Counted from the stretch's first letter, positions 35,874 through 46,759 are shown. The stretch is 64,000 bases of DNA from Larsenimonas salina (GCF_023736155.1 NZ_JAMLJJ010000001.1:930001-994000); one strand, 5' to 3'. The notes: generated by a model not told the origin, from the sequence alone. Program-made: numbers and translations.

Positions 35874-36260
35874 TTACTGCTGCTTCGCCATGGACTGAAC
35901 CTTCTGCATCAGCTGCGGGTCATTCTGAACCGCCTGACCGATCTGGTTGAACTGTTTCACGTCCAGGTCATTGTCTTTAACGGCTTGGACCATTTCCTTG
36001 TTGGCTTTCTGGCGCACTTGCTGTTGCGCGTCCTGATCGTCAGCGCCTTGAAGCTGCTGGGTGTATTTCTGGGAAATACCCGCGATTTCCTTGGAGGCAG
36101 AGGCGAAGTTCTCGAGCTGCGAGTCGGAGAAGTTAGGGTTCTGGGTCGCGGACGATGCGGCTGCACTTGAGCTGCTGTTGGTGTCGGCAGCGAATGCCGG
36201 CGCAGCGACCGTACCTGTGGCCAGAAGAGTGGCTGTCAGAAAAGCAGTAGTACGTTTCAT
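35874..36260 (-). CDS. Secreted DUF4168-domain protein
   Basis: 128 residues. A signal peptide (MKRTTAFLTATLLATG, cleaved after AFA near residue 24) leads into a Ser/Ala linker. The DUF4168 domain follows (FSDSQLENFASASKEIAGISQKY at about 44, then the VKDNDLDVKQFNQI and AVQNDPQLMQKVQ segments). The domain is a small helical periplasmic unit of unknown function, common in bacteria and cyanobacteria. ATG at 36260; GGAGAATCC lies close upstream. Confidence 0.83.
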   Translation of the reverse strand: MKRTTAFLTATLLATGTVAAPAFAADTNSSSSAAASSATQNPNFSDSQLENFASASKEIAGISQKYTQQLQGADDQDAQQQVRQKANKEMVQAVKDNDLDVKQFNQIGQAVQNDPQLMQKVQSMAKQQ

Positions 36261-36466
36261 GGATTCTCCAATCGCTTTTTCATTAAATGTCGGTTGTAAG
36301 ACGCCAGCTTAGACGATGAGTTCACATTTCATGTGTTACCGCATGCAAGCGTGCGTAACGTTTCAACTAATGTGTGGAGGCGTACCGCAGTACTTTCAAT
36401 AGCACATGCTTAAATTTGGCCGACACCAACCGATAGATGAGGCAACAACGATACGGAGAATGGCCC
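36261..36466. other. Intergenic region between the DUF4168 and LapG-like genes
   Basis: About 200 bases between two divergent genes. No gene or clear repeat is supported. The 36467 gene has GGAG eight bases upstream. Confidence 0.4.
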
Positions 36467-37072
36467 ATGCGACCGGCAACTCTGGGGCTTTTGATCATTC
36501 TGACCTCTTTGGCGCAAAACGCCTGGGCCACGGTGACATTCACCTACTGGAACAACGTCGATCACCACGCAGTGACAACCACAGACAGCGCCTTGATCGC
36601 TCGCGCCCGGGCGCTGCCAGTCATCGAGCGACTGACTCTGATCAATCGCGTCGTCAATAATGCTGCCAATCAGACACCGACTCGCCCCAACGAATGGCGC
36701 GGATTTTCAAGCCTGATCCGCCATGGGGAAGGCGATTGCGAAGATTTTGCGCTGGCCAAGTATCAACTTTTGAGAAAGACCGGGATTGCCGATGAACGGC
36801 TGCGCCTTTATGCCATGAAGGATCAGTTCAGCCCTGCCCTGCATATGGTGCTTGGATACCAAGACAGGAACCAAACGCTGATTCTGGATAATCTGACGCT
36901 GCGGGTACTGAGCCTAAAGCAGCGCGATGACCTCACACCGCTTTATAGCTTCAATCAACAACGCGCCGAACGCTGGAATCAGCATGCGTCAACGCCGATC
37001 CCCTTGACCAGCCGATTGACGCTTGACGGACAGCCGCTCAGTGAGCGCGCCGCCCGACTGATGGATTATTGA
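36467..37072 (+). CDS. LapG-like transglutaminase-type cysteine peptidase (BTLCP)
   Basis: 201 residues from the ATG at 36467 (GGAG eight bases upstream). A signal peptide (MRPATLGLLIILTSLAQNA) is followed by the BTLCP fold. GEGDCEDFALAKYQLL holds the catalytic Cys (about 88), HMVLGY the His (about 124), and LILDNLT the Asp (about 142). Pseudomonas LapG cleaves the surface adhesin LapA under control of the c-di-GMP sensor LapD. No lapA-like adhesin or lapD is adjacent, so the biological target is open. Confidence 0.82.
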   Translation: MRPATLGLLIILTSLAQNAWATVTFTYWNNVDHHAVTTTDSALIARARALPVIERLTLINRVVNNAANQTPTRPNEWRGFSSLIRHGEGDCEDFALAKYQLLRKTGIADERLRLYAMKDQFSPALHMVLGYQDRNQTLILDNLTLRVLSLKQRDDLTPLYSFNQQRAERWNQHASTPIPLTSRLTLDGQPLSERAARLMDY

Positions 37073-37085
37073 TACAGGCGCATTC

Positions 37086-37685
37086 TCAGGCGGCAAGTGC
37101 ATCAGTAAGGTAATCACGCAGGCCCGCATTCTTGAACTGATGCTTCAAATACCACAATTGAAGCGGTGATATCGTGCGTGGGCGCATCATGTAAAGCACC
37201 TCGGCCATGGTGGGCACGAATGGCTTGAGCAGCAGGGCCATCCCCGCCTCCTCAGGCGTTCGGTTGCTTTTGAGGGCATTGCAGTCACGGCAGGCAGCCA
37301 CGGCGTTTAACATGGAAAGCTCACCGCCGCGTGAACGTGGCAGCACGTGATCGATGGTCAGGGCCTGGCGGCTCAGCTCACAGCCACAGTAGGCGCAGCG
37401 AAGTCCTTCACGGTGCTTGCAGAGCACTCGGTTGAACCCGGTATGCTCGAAGGCCAGAAAGGCCCCTGAAGGCGGGGACACACCGATGACCTCAGGTATG
37501 TCGACGAATGACCGGCGCCCGGTCAGTGAGTTGGTACCACCATGCAAGCGGTAACGGGCATCGCCATCGGTCCAGACCACGGCCCCCTCTTCCCGACGCG
37601 TCATCAGCATCGTCGCCTCTTCAAGAGTGAGCCAATCGATCGGAATGCCCGATGCATGCAAGCGAAGAATCATGGGACGACGCAT
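37086..37685 (-). CDS. HNH endonuclease
   Basis: 199 residues from the ATG at 37685; AAGGAGG lies six bases upstream, while an in-frame GTG at 37691 touches that site. The HNH core reads GLRCAYCGCEL, then LTIDHVLPRSRGGELSMLNAVAACRDCNALKSNRTPEEAG, with two CxxC pairs and the HNH His and Asn residues in order. The N-terminal 70 residues are a non-catalytic region (DWLTLEEATMLM) common to standalone HNH proteins of Proteobacteria. It lies alone between a peptidase and mtgA. The role is unknown. Confidence 0.83.
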   Translation of the reverse strand: MRRPMILRLHASGIPIDWLTLEEATMLMTRREEGAVVWTDGDARYRLHGGTNSLTGRRSFVDIPEVIGVSPPSGAFLAFEHTGFNRVLCKHREGLRCAYCGCELSRQALTIDHVLPRSRGGELSMLNAVAACRDCNALKSNRTPEEAGMALLLKPFVPTMAEVLYMMRPRTISPLQLWYLKHQFKNAGLRDYLTDALAA

Positions 37686-37789
37686 AACCACCCTCCTTCA
37701 TGACAACTACAGCTTGTATCTTTTTATCACGTTACGGTGACACGCGCATGACGCAGGCATCAAAAGATGTGCACAGCATCGGTGGCGCC

Positions 37790-38506
37790 TTAGTGCTCGA
37801 GCGTCTCCAGATAACGTGTACCGCCAAGCTGTCGCATCTGGCCCTGAATCCACACCGCGCGTCGTGATACCCGCGCTGACGGGGCAACCGGGCTCCACGC
37901 ATCCGGCGCAGGCAGCACAGCCGCCAGCCGAGCCGCCTGGGACGGGGTCAACCGGCTGGATGATCGATTGAAGTAGTGTTGCGAGGCGGCTTCAAGCCCA
38001 AATACACCCGCGTCCCACTCGGCGATATTGAGATACACCTCGAGAATGCGCTGCTTTGGCCACAAAAGCTCGATCAAGCCGGTAAACCAGACCTCGAGCC
38101 CTTTTCGCACCCAGCTGCGCCCGGTCCAGAGAAAGAGGTTTCGGGCGGTTTGTTGGCTGATGGTGCTGGCACCACGCAACGACCCACCATCGACCCATCG
38201 ATCAATAGAGGCACGTATTTGCTTGAAATCGATTCCATAATGGAAGGGAAAACGCTGATCTTCCGAAGCAATGACCGCAAGCTTGGCCTGATCCGAAAGC
38301 GCGTCATAAGCACGCCACTGGTAGTTCAGCGTGAACGGGCGGCTCTCAAGGCTTGCTGAAATCTGACGCTCGAGCATGACCATTGATCGAGGCGGCGGCA
38401 CGACACGAAAGACCAGTACAAGAGCGATCGACAGCACCACGAACGTCAGCAGCGCTCGAATCAACCAGCGTTTAAGAAGGGTAGCGACCGTTTTTATGCC
38501 TGACAT
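37790..38506 (-). CDS. mtgA: Monofunctional biosynthetic peptidoglycan transglycosylase
   Basis: 238 residues. An N-terminal membrane anchor (LIRALLTFVVLSIALVLVF) leads to a GT51 domain with the family blocks VIASEDQRFPFHYGID (catalytic Glu), GASTISQQTARNLFLW, KRILEVYLNIAEWDAGVFG and AARLAAVLP. GT51 enzymes polymerise lipid II into glycan strands; MtgA has no transpeptidase domain. The length matches E. coli MtgA (242). ATG at 38506 with a GAGA ribosome site. Confidence 0.93.
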   Translation of the reverse strand: MSGIKTVATLLKRWLIRALLTFVVLSIALVLVFRVVPPPRSMVMLERQISASLESRPFTLNYQWRAYDALSDQAKLAVIASEDQRFPFHYGIDFKQIRASIDRWVDGGSLRGASTISQQTARNLFLWTGRSWVRKGLEVWFTGLIELLWPKQRILEVYLNIAEWDAGVFGLEAASQHYFNRSSSRLTPSQAARLAAVLPAPDAWSPVAPSARVSRRAVWIQGQMRQLGGTRYLETLEH

Positions 38507-38548
38507 GGGGTCTCGTTATCGCGGTGGACGGTCAGACAGTATACCGAA

Positions 38549-38582
38549 CCGGCCCGTGTCTTCGTACTGCGACACGGGCCGG
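38549..38582 (-). terminator. Strong hairpin after fghA
   Basis: CCGGCCCGTGTC and GACACGGGCCGG form a perfect 12-bp stem around a 10-base loop, directly after the fghA stop. No U-tract follows on the minus strand, so it may terminate weakly or protect the mRNA end. Confidence 0.65.
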
Positions 38583-38592
38583 CCGTTCGATC

Positions 38593-39441
38593 TCAGGCGC
38601 CGCTCAGGTGACGGGCGTGATAATCGAGGTGCTCATCGATGAAACTGGCGATGAAAAAGTAGCTGTGATCATAGCCTGCGCGCATGTTGAGCGTGAGCGG
38701 ATGATCAAGCTCCTGACAGACGGCTTCGAGCCGGTCCGGTTTCAACTGCTCATCGAGGAAGTTATCGGCCTCGCCCTGCTCGACCAGAAGTGGCTGGCGT
38801 GCGGTGTTCTTTCGAACCAGTTCACACGCATCGTATTCACTCCAGCTGGCGCGGTCCTCACCCAGATACGTCTGGAAGGCGTCAACGCCCCACTGGCACT
38901 CGGTCGGGTTCACGATCGGTGAGAACGCAGAGACAGAGGCATACTTGCCCGGGTTCTTGAGCGCGCATACAAGCGCACCATGACCGCCCATCGAATGGCC
39001 GCTGATGGACTGAGCCTCCGTCACATTAAAATGTTCACGGATTACAGAGGGAAGCTCCCGCGTCACGTAGTCGTACATGCGGTAGTGCTCGGACCACGGG
39101 TCCTGGGTTGCATCCACGTAGAACCCTGCGCCGGAGCCAAGGTCGTAGCGGTCGTCTTCGCCGGGCACGCCTGCATCTCTCGGGCTGGTATCCGGGCAAA
39201 CGATGATCAAGCCAAGTTCTGCGGCCTTGCGCTGGGCACCGGCCTTCTGCACGAAATTCTGATCCGTGCAGGTCAGCCCCGAAAGCCACCAGAGAACCGG
39301 CATCGCGGTGTCTTCGTTGCCAGGCGGCAGGAATATGGAAAAGGTCATGTCGCCATCGACACTTTCGGAGCGATGCCGATAACGCAGTTGTCGTCCACCG
39401 AAGCAGCGGTGTTCGTCTAGGCACTCGAGCTGAGTGGTCAT
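38593..39441 (-). CDS. fghA: S-formylglutathione hydrolase
   Basis: 282 residues, esterase-D type. The nucleophile elbow is SGHSMGGHGALV (Ser about 150), preceded by LPPGNEDTAMPVLWWLSGLT, an oxyanion-loop region. It hydrolyses S-formylglutathione to formate and glutathione, the second step of glutathione-dependent formaldehyde detoxification after AdhC. GGAGG lies five bases before the ATG. It follows adhC by about 60 bases on the same strand, and the two are probably one operon with an intercistronic hairpin. Confidence 0.93.
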   Translation of the reverse strand: MTTQLECLDEHRCFGGRQLRYRHRSESVDGDMTFSIFLPPGNEDTAMPVLWWLSGLTCTDQNFVQKAGAQRKAAELGLIIVCPDTSPRDAGVPGEDDRYDLGSGAGFYVDATQDPWSEHYRMYDYVTRELPSVIREHFNVTEAQSISGHSMGGHGALVCALKNPGKYASVSAFSPIVNPTECQWGVDAFQTYLGEDRASWSEYDACELVRKNTARQPLLVEQGEADNFLDEQLKPDRLEAVCQELDHPLTLNMRAGYDHSYFFIASFIDEHLDYHARHLSGA

Positions 39442-39460
39442 GGTAGCCTCCTATGCGACA

Positions 39461-39483
39461 ACGGGGCCGAAAGGCCCCGTTTC
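39461..39483 (-). other. Intercistronic hairpin between adhC and fghA
   Basis: AACGGGGCC-GAAA-GGCCCCGTT is a perfect 9-bp stem with a GNRA-type tetraloop on the plus strand. Read leftward it is followed by only two U residues, so it may act as a partial attenuator that lowers fghA relative to adhC. Confidence 0.55.
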
Positions 39484-39502
39484 AAAAAATGCTCGACGGA
39501 CC

Positions 39503-40713
<1,211 letters not shown>

Positions 40714-40779
40714 AAGAAGACGTTGACTGTCATAATAGTATTGCCGCTCAACAACAATACGCAGGACTTTTCTGTAGCT

Positions 40780-41682
40780 ATGCAACACTGGGATCGAATC
40801 GAGGCGTTCGTCATCGTGGTTCGCGAAGGGAGCTTTTCCCGCGCGGCCAGCGAGCTGGGCGTGTCCGTGTCACACGTCAGCCGCTCCATTTCACGGCTCG
40901 AGCAGTCACTGGATGTGCCGCTTTTGTACCGCACTACCCGAACGCTGTCACTGACAGATGCCGGCCGCATCTACTTCGAGCACTGTCACGCCCTGTTCGA
41001 AGGATTCAAAAGTGCGACTCAGGCGGTGCAGTCGCTTGGCTCGGCCCCCCAGGGCACATTGAGAGTCAGTGCAGCAACAACCTACGGGGAACGATTCATA
41101 GCACCGCTGATCAACGAATTCAAACATGCCCACCCACAGCTCACGGTGGAGCTTCACCTCTCCAACCGCCGAGTGCATCTGATCGAAGAGAATTTCGACA
41201 TCGCCATTCGTCTTGGAGCACTCGAAGACTCAAGCCTTGTGGCGCGCCAGCTTGCTCGACGCAACGAATTCGTGGTTGCACACCCAGGCTACATTGCCCG
41301 GTATGGATGCCCGCAAACCCCGGGCGATCTTCGCCATCATAATTGCCTTATCGGCTCGACCCGAAAATGGGTGTTTTTCGAGCAGGGTAAACGCCGGGAC
41401 GTAACCATTGATGGCGACTACCGGGTCAACTCGGGGGCCGCCCTTCTGGACGCTGTACTGGAGGGGTTTGGAATTGCGCAACTGCCGGACTATTACGTCG
41501 CGCCGTACCTGAAGACCGGAGAACTCAGAGCAGTACTGGATGAATTTCGTCATCCGCACACGGGCGTTTGGGCTGTCTTTCAGGGGCGCCAGCCCCTGTC
41601 ACCCAAGGTCCGTCTGTTTCTGGATCATGCGATCAAGTGCCTGCCGGAGCTAAGCGGGAACATCACGGATTATGAAACATAA
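40780..41682 (+). CDS. LysR-family transcriptional regulator
   Basis: 300 residues from the ATG at 40780; the frame is open to 40723 without support. The N-terminal HTH is at about 4-62 (VVREGSFSRAASELGVSVSH, VSRSISRLEQSLDVPLLYRT) and the effector-binding domain follows from about 90 (GTLRVSAATTYGERFIAPLI). It is divergent from adhC with a shared 167-base region, so it is the likely regulator of adhC-fghA, possibly sensing formaldehyde or an adduct; this is inference. Its last 13 bases overlap the convergent Crp/Fnr gene. Confidence 0.9.
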   Translation: MQHWDRIEAFVIVVREGSFSRAASELGVSVSHVSRSISRLEQSLDVPLLYRTTRTLSLTDAGRIYFEHCHALFEGFKSATQAVQSLGSAPQGTLRVSAATTYGERFIAPLINEFKHAHPQLTVELHLSNRRVHLIEENFDIAIRLGALEDSSLVARQLARRNEFVVAHPGYIARYGCPQTPGDLRHHNCLIGSTRKWVFFEQGKRRDVTIDGDYRVNSGAALLDAVLEGFGIAQLPDYYVAPYLKTGELRAVLDEFRHPHTGVWAVFQGRQPLSPKVRLFLDHAIKCLPELSGNITDYET

Positions 41683-42407
41683 CTCAGGTAATCCTGTTCC
41701 TGCAGATACGCTTTTGAGAATCCGATAACCGATTCAAGCCGCTCGATATCCAAAAGCGTGACGTGATTACGTTCCCGACAAATCATGTTTTCTTCACGAA
41801 GCTCACTGAACGTACGACTTACGTGTACGGCACTAAGTCCGAGCGCATCGGCGATGATCTGCTGCGAGAGCGGCAGCTCAAAGCTGTTGCCAAGCTCAGG
41901 ATTTGTTCGCTTCAGGCGCATATAAAGCTCATACACCAGATGCGCGGTTTTCTCGAACGCATTACGCCGCCCAAGATTGACCAGACGTTCAGTCAGAAGC
42001 GTTTGCTGGCGCGCCGAGATCGAAAAGAAAATGGTCGTAAGCTTGGTCGAATCGCGAAAGATATCGATCAGATGGTTATGGGGAAACCGGCAAATGACAC
42101 TGTCTGTCAGCAGTTTGATGCCGCTCATTCGCTCCTTGAAGGCGAATTCACGCAGGCCTACGATGTCGCCCGGTAAAAAAACGTCCAACACTTGGCGTGT
42201 TCCATCATCGATGTTGCGGTATGAATACGCCCAGCCAGATTTAATCGTGCATATTTCACCCGCCTTATCGCCCTCTTCCCAAAGCGTTTGCCCCGAAGTC
42301 CCGGAGATGGGCTCCTTCTCGAGCGCTTGCAGAAGCTTAGTATCGCTCTCGCTCAGTGGGCCGTAATGCTTAAAATGACGGACTATACAGCTTTCATTTC
42401 CGCTCAT
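41670..42407 (-). CDS. Crp/Fnr-family transcriptional regulator
   Basis: 245 residues from the ATG at 42407 (AAAGG close upstream). The cyclic-nucleotide-binding-like beta-roll (TLWEEGDKAGEICTIKSGWA, VLDVFLPGDIVGLREF) at about 40-120 is followed by a dimerisation helix. The HTH_Crp domain has LPLSQQIIADALGLSAVHVSRTFSELREENMI near 185-217. There are no N-terminal Fnr-type Fe-S cysteines (a CI pair near residue 7 only), so oxygen sensing through a [4Fe-4S] cluster is unlikely. Signal and targets are unknown. The 3' end overlaps the LysR gene by 13 bases. Confidence 0.88.
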   Translation of the reverse strand: MSGNESCIVRHFKHYGPLSESDTKLLQALEKEPISGTSGQTLWEEGDKAGEICTIKSGWAYSYRNIDDGTRQVLDVFLPGDIVGLREFAFKERMSGIKLLTDSVICRFPHNHLIDIFRDSTKLTTIFFSISARQQTLLTERLVNLGRRNAFEKTAHLVYELYMRLKRTNPELGNSFELPLSQQIIADALGLSAVHVSRTFSELREENMICRERNHVTLLDIERLESVIGFSKAYLQEQDYLSYVS

Positions 42408-42660
42408 TTCACCTTTCCTCGCCAAGATGATCTTATGATTTAAAACTAGTGGTCTGCACAGATCCTTGAAAACGTCAAAAAAGCGCCTTATACCTGACTA
42501 AGTGACTGATCTGTCCACTCTCTATTGTCAACGCTGCCCTTGTTGTCCACAGATAACATGGGTTATGTGATTTAAAAAAACGTGTATTAAGCGTTACACA
42601 TAGCCCAACGATGTTCGACGTCCATTTACTGAAACCTCGATAAGTAATTTATAGCCAATA
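42408..42660. other. Intergenic region between the Crp/Fnr gene and rpoD
   Basis: About 250 A/T-rich bases. No gene is supported. It contains the promoter region of the Crp/Fnr gene, reading leftward, and the tail of the rpoD transcript. Confidence 0.45.
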
Positions 42661-42686
42661 AAAAAGCGCCTTGAAAAGGCGCTTTC
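42659..42686 (-). terminator. rpoD terminator
   Basis: On the minus strand AAAGCGCC-TTTTCAA-GGCGCTTTTTT: a strong stem and U-tract about 22 bases after the rpoD stop. Confidence 0.88.
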
Positions 42687-42707
42687 TGGATCGAGCACGT
42701 CGCGTCG

Positions 42708-44576
42708 TTATTCGTCCACGAACGACCGAAGAGACTCGCTTCGCGAGGGATGGCGAAGCTTACGCAGTGCCTTGGCCTCGATCTGACGAATACGCTCTCG
42801 CGTTACATCGAACTGTTTACCGACCTCTTCAAGTGTATGGTCGGTATTCATGTCAATGCCGAAGCGCATTCTGAGCACCTTGGCTTCACGGGCTGTAAGA
42901 CCGCCAAGGACGTTGCGTGTCGCTTCGATCAGACCTTCACCGGTTGCCGAGTCGATCGGAAGAATCATGGTGCTGTCTTCGATGAAATCACCCAGGTGCG
43001 AATCGTCGTCGTCACCGATCGGGGTTTCCATCGAAATCGGCTCTTTGGCGATCTTGAGTACCTTGCGCACCTTGTCTTCGGGCATCTCAAGCCGCTCGCC
43101 CAGCTCTTCCGGCGTCGGCTCGCGCCCCATCTCCTGGAGCATCTGGCGCGATACGCGGTTGAGCTTGTTGATCGTCTCGATCATATGCACCGGAATACGG
43201 ATCGTACGCGCCTGATCCGCGATGGAGCGGGTAATCGCCTGACGGATCCACCATGTCGCGTAGGTCGAAAACTTGTAGCCACGACGATACTCGAACTTGT
43301 CGACCGCCTTCATCAGACCGATGTTGCCTTCCTGGATCAGGTCGAGGAACTGCAGTCCACGGTTGGTGTACTTCTTGGCGATGGAAATGACGAGACGAAG
43401 GTTGGCTTCGACCATTTCTTTCTTGGCACGGCGCGCCTTGGCTTCACCGATCGACAGCTTGCGGTTGACTTCCTTGAGGCCAGAGACGTCGAGGTTGACC
43501 AACTCTTCCTCGAACGCAATCTTGCGCTGCGCCCGCGTAATGTCGCTGCGATACTTCTCAAGCGCTGCGGAAAACTTGGGGTGCTTTTCGATGAAGTTAT
43601 CAAGCCAGGCCATGTCCGCTTCATTGCTCGGGAACGAGGCAATGAATGTCTTTCTAGGCACCTTCGCGCGCTTGACGAAAATACGCATGATTTCGCGTTC
43701 TTGCGTGCGCACCTGATCGATACTGAGACGCACCTGGCCGACAAGGCGTTCGAAGTGCTTGGGCACCAGCTTGATCGGCGCGAACAGCTCAGCAAGACGC
43801 TCCTGCTCTGCGGTTACATCCTTGGCGCCAAGCCCCTTCTTCTCGATCAGGGCCTTGGTACGCTCGTTCTGTTCACGAATCTGCTCGAAGCGAACCCGGG
43901 CAAGCTCAGGATCGGGACCGCCGTCACCGGCACTTTCTTCATCGTCCTCGGCGTCTTCGGATTCCTCATCCTCGTCAAGCTCTTCGCCGTCCTTCGGAGT
44001 AACCTCGGGCTTAGGCGGCGTGTACTCTTCTTCGACTTCGGCCACACCCGGAATACCCTCATCGGGGTCGATGAAGCCACTGAAAATATCGGAAAGCCGC
44101 CCGGGCTGCTCTTCATCCTGAGTCGCATCGTAGGCGTCAAGAATCGAATCGACAGCGCCCGGTAGAAACGCAAGAGAGGCCATGACCTCACGCGTGCCTT
44201 CTTCGATGCGCTTGGCGATCTCGATCTCGCCCTCACGGGTGAGCAGCTCGACAGACCCCATTTCACGCATATACATGCGCACAGGGTCAGTTGTTCGCCC
44301 GACGTCGCCTTCGACGGCCGCAAGAGCAGCGACAGCCTCTTCGGCCGCCGATTCGTCGGTAGAGCTGTCCGACATCATCAAGGTATCGGCATCGGGCGCC
44401 TCTTCGACGACGTTGATGCCCATATCGTTGATCATGCTAATGATGTCTTCTACCTGCTCGGGATCTGCGATATCCTCCGGCAGGTGGTCGTTGACCTCTG
44501 CATAAGTAAGGTAGCCTTGCTCCTTACCCTGTGCGATCAACTCCTTCAGACGCGACTGCTGTGTATTTCCAGCCAT
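42708..44576 (-). CDS. rpoD: RNA polymerase primary sigma factor (sigma-70)
   Basis: 622 residues. It starts with the RpoD region 1.1 pattern ([27 protein letters not shown]) and an acidic, poorly conserved non-conserved region (about 160-230). Region 2.4 is [27 protein letters not shown], which contacts the -10 box; region 3 is [19 protein letters not shown]; region 4.2 is [21 protein letters not shown]. Last gene of the rpsU-dnaG-rpoD macromolecular synthesis group, with its own probable promoter in the 190-base gap upstream. Downstream terminator at 42659-42686. Confidence 0.97.
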   Translation of the reverse strand: MAGNTQQSRLKELIAQGKEQGYLTYAEVNDHLPEDIADPEQVEDIISMINDMGINVVEEAPDADTLMMSDSSTDESAAEEAVAALAAVEGDVGRTTDPVRMYMREMGSVELLTREGEIEIAKRIEEGTREVMASLAFLPGAVDSILDAYDATQDEEQPGRLSDIFSGFIDPDEGIPGVAEVEEEYTPPKPEVTPKDGEELDEDEESEDAEDDEESAGDGGPDPELARVRFEQIREQNERTKALIEKKGLGAKDVTAEQERLAELFAPIKLVPKHFERLVGQVRLSIDQVRTQEREIMRIFVKRAKVPRKTFIASFPSNEADMAWLDNFIEKHPKFSAALEKYRSDITRAQRKIAFEEELVNLDVSGLKEVNRKLSIGEAKARRAKKEMVEANLRLVISIAKKYTNRGLQFLDLIQEGNIGLMKAVDKFEYRRGYKFSTYATWWIRQAITRSIADQARTIRIPVHMIETINKLNRVSRQMLQEMGREPTPEELGERLEMPEDKVRKVLKIAKEPISMETPIGDDDDSHLGDFIEDSTMILPIDSATGEGLIEATRNVLGGLTAREAKVLRMRFGIDMNTDHTLEEVGKQFDVTRERIRQIEAKALRKLRHPSRSESLRSFVDE

Positions 44577-44766
44577 AGAAACCTATCTCGACGAAGAAGA
44601 ATGTGATGTACCTGAACCCGTAGGGTATTCGATAGCGAATCGTCCATTATAGCTGAGACGGTCGTCATCGCCAGTGCTGCATTGACTCGGCTTTCAGGTA
44701 TGCTATTTTGGTTCGTTTAGCCGTTTCGGCTTAATACCCCATTACATGAGGGTGTTTGAGCGGGTT
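44577..44766 (-). promoter_or_regulatory. Gap between dnaG and rpoD with probable rpoD promoter
   Basis: A perfect -10 hexamer TATAAT occurs on the minus strand at 44651-44646, about 70 bases upstream of the rpoD start. Its -35 region is poor (TGGCGA or CTGGCG depending on the spacer), so an activator or extended contacts may be needed. AGCCG-TTT-CGGCT at 44719-44731 forms a short hairpin just after dnaG without a U-tract. Together these suggest read-through from dnaG plus an internal promoter, as in E. coli. Confidence 0.55.
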
Positions 44767-46608
44767 TCAACCCTGCCCTGATGACAGTTCCTGTGCCAGT
44801 TGCCACATCCGTACGGCGTCATCCCTGTTGAGTCGTTCTCCACGCTGTTCCTTCTCGCGCAAAGCGTCGTATTCCTGCTGGGGCGACAACTGCGTTTGCT
44901 GTCGCTTGAAATGCTCGACCAGATTTTTGAGCTCCTGCGCGCGATACTGCGCTGGCAACAAAAGATCCTGACGCTTGACCAACCGCTGAAGGTGCGCGCC
45001 CTGCTCGGTGCCGTGAAAGTGCATCAAAATGACTTGAGCGCTTCGATACTGCCCTGCACGAATCAGTTCGACCACTTTGGCCAGCAATGTTCCCGAATCG
45101 GTATCAGGGCACCACTGTGTTCCCTCCGGCACGCCTTCGATGCTTTCCGGCGAATGAAGCAGCAGCAAAAGCGCTCGCTCGCTCGCGTTCAACGTCTGGT
45201 CGCCAAACCGCGACCGGGGTGACTGAGTACGCGATGACGGCTCGGCATCATAAGGACGCTCAAAGTGACTATCGGCCGAGGTCGAATCGGCTTTCTCACC
45301 TAAAAGTGTGTTTATGCGCCCCCGCTCGACGCCACTGCGCTCGGAAAGCGCATCGATCATTACCGTTTTAAGCACGCCTTCCGGCAATAATCGGATGAAG
45401 CCCAACGCCCGGCTCACGAAGCGCTCACGTCCTTCCACCTGCTTTAGATCGACGTCATTGCTTGACTGCTCGAACAGAAACTCGGAAAGCGAGCTGGCAC
45501 AAAGAACACGTTCATTGAACGCGTCAGCGCCTTCGCGGCGCACAAGACTGTCCGGGTCATCCCCTTCCGGCAGAAACAGGAAGCGAGCCTGACGGCCATC
45601 GATCATCTGAGGCAGCACGGTCGAAAGCGCCTTAACCGCCGCCTGGCGCCCGGCGTTGTCGCCATCGAAACAGAACACCACCTCGCTTACGAGTCGAAAC
45701 AGCCGCGTCAGATGCGTTTCCGTGGTGGCCGTACCGAGTGTGGCTACCGCAGTGTCGATCCCGAACTGCGCCAGCGCCACCACGTCCATGTACCCCTCGA
45801 CGATCAGCAGCCGCTCGGCTCTTGGCGCGGCCTGACGTGATTCGTACAGACCATAGAGCTCACGCCCCTTGTGAAAGACCGGCGTTTCCGGCGAATTCAG
45901 ATACTTGGGCTTGGAATCGTCGAGCACACGCCCGCCAAACCCGAGCACCCGGCCTTTCCAGTCCCGAATCGGAAACATGACGCGATTGCGAAATCGATCA
46001 TAGGTTCGATTGGAGCCTTCCTTTTCGATCAAGAGCCCGAACTCGACCTGCTCTTGCTCGCTGACCTGACGCTGATTAAGCGCATGCTTGAGACTGTCCC
46101 AGCTGTCAGGCGCAAACCCGATGCTATAGCGCTTGGCAAGCTCTGAGGATACCCCACGCGAGCGCAGGTACTGGCGCGCCTGTTCGGCATCATGCTGACC
46201 GAGCTGATGGCGATAGAACCGAGCCGCCGTCTCAAGGACATGCTCGCTCGCGTCCTGTTGACGCTTGCGCTCACGGGCACGCGCCTGGGCCTTGGGGTCG
46301 TCGTCGGTATCCCGCGGCACCTCCATCGCATAGCGGGAGGCCAGCTGCTCGACCGCCTCCGGAAAACGAAGACCATCGTATTCCATCAGAAACCGGAGTG
46401 CGTTGCCGTTCGCACCACAGCCGAAGCAGTGATAGAACTGCTTGTCGGGGCTGACGGTAAAGGAAGGAGATTTTTCATCATGAAAGGGACACAACCCCTG
46501 AAAGTTGCGCCCTGCCTTCTTGAGCGTGACTCGCTCACCGATCAATTCCGCAATATCCGCACGCGCCAGCAGGTCATCAATGAAACGCTGGGGAATCTGT
46601 CCTGCCAT
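44767..46608 (-). CDS. dnaG: DNA primase
   Basis: 613 residues. The N-terminal zinc finger (LCPFHDEKSPSFTVSPDKQF, then YHCFGCGANG) is followed by the TOPRIM core (RLLIVEGYMDVVALAQFGI, VVFCFDGDNAGRQAAVKAL, FLPEGDDPDSLVRREG). The C-terminal DnaB-binding domain starts near residue 450. The enzyme makes RNA primers for replication. It lies between rpsU and rpoD as usual. Confidence 0.96.
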   Translation of the reverse strand: MAGQIPQRFIDDLLARADIAELIGERVTLKKAGRNFQGLCPFHDEKSPSFTVSPDKQFYHCFGCGANGNALRFLMEYDGLRFPEAVEQLASRYAMEVPRDTDDDPKAQARARERKRQQDASEHVLETAARFYRHQLGQHDAEQARQYLRSRGVSSELAKRYSIGFAPDSWDSLKHALNQRQVSEQEQVEFGLLIEKEGSNRTYDRFRNRVMFPIRDWKGRVLGFGGRVLDDSKPKYLNSPETPVFHKGRELYGLYESRQAAPRAERLLIVEGYMDVVALAQFGIDTAVATLGTATTETHLTRLFRLVSEVVFCFDGDNAGRQAAVKALSTVLPQMIDGRQARFLFLPEGDDPDSLVRREGADAFNERVLCASSLSEFLFEQSSNDVDLKQVEGRERFVSRALGFIRLLPEGVLKTVMIDALSERSGVERGRINTLLGEKADSTSADSHFERPYDAEPSSRTQSPRSRFGDQTLNASERALLLLLHSPESIEGVPEGTQWCPDTDSGTLLAKVVELIRAGQYRSAQVILMHFHGTEQGAHLQRLVKRQDLLLPAQYRAQELKNLVEHFKRQQTQLSPQQEYDALREKEQRGERLNRDDAVRMWQLAQELSSGQG

Positions 46609-46675
46609 GAGGTTAAGACCGCCGCCTGGAGTACGAAAAGTAAGCGAATGACATCGAAGGAGAGAAAATCATCGG

Positions 46676-46711
46676 CACAAAAAGCAAGCGGCCGCCATAG
46701 GCAGCCGCTCC
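46676..46711 (-). terminator. rpsU-dnaG attenuator
   Basis: On the minus strand AGCGGCTGCC-TAT-GGCGGCCGCT forms a 10-bp stem (one U-G pair) followed by TGCTTTTTG. It lies about 50 bases after the rpsU stop and 70 before dnaG, the position of the known partial terminator that keeps rpsU expression above dnaG. Confidence 0.85.
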
Positions 46712-46759
46712 TTATCCTTCTTAAGCGTAGCAGGACATCCCATTACGCTTAGGTACGGA

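Noticed and set aside
37707-37898. 63-codon minus-strand frame downstream of mtgA
   Set aside because: Overlaps the mtgA coding end in another frame and has no ribosome site.
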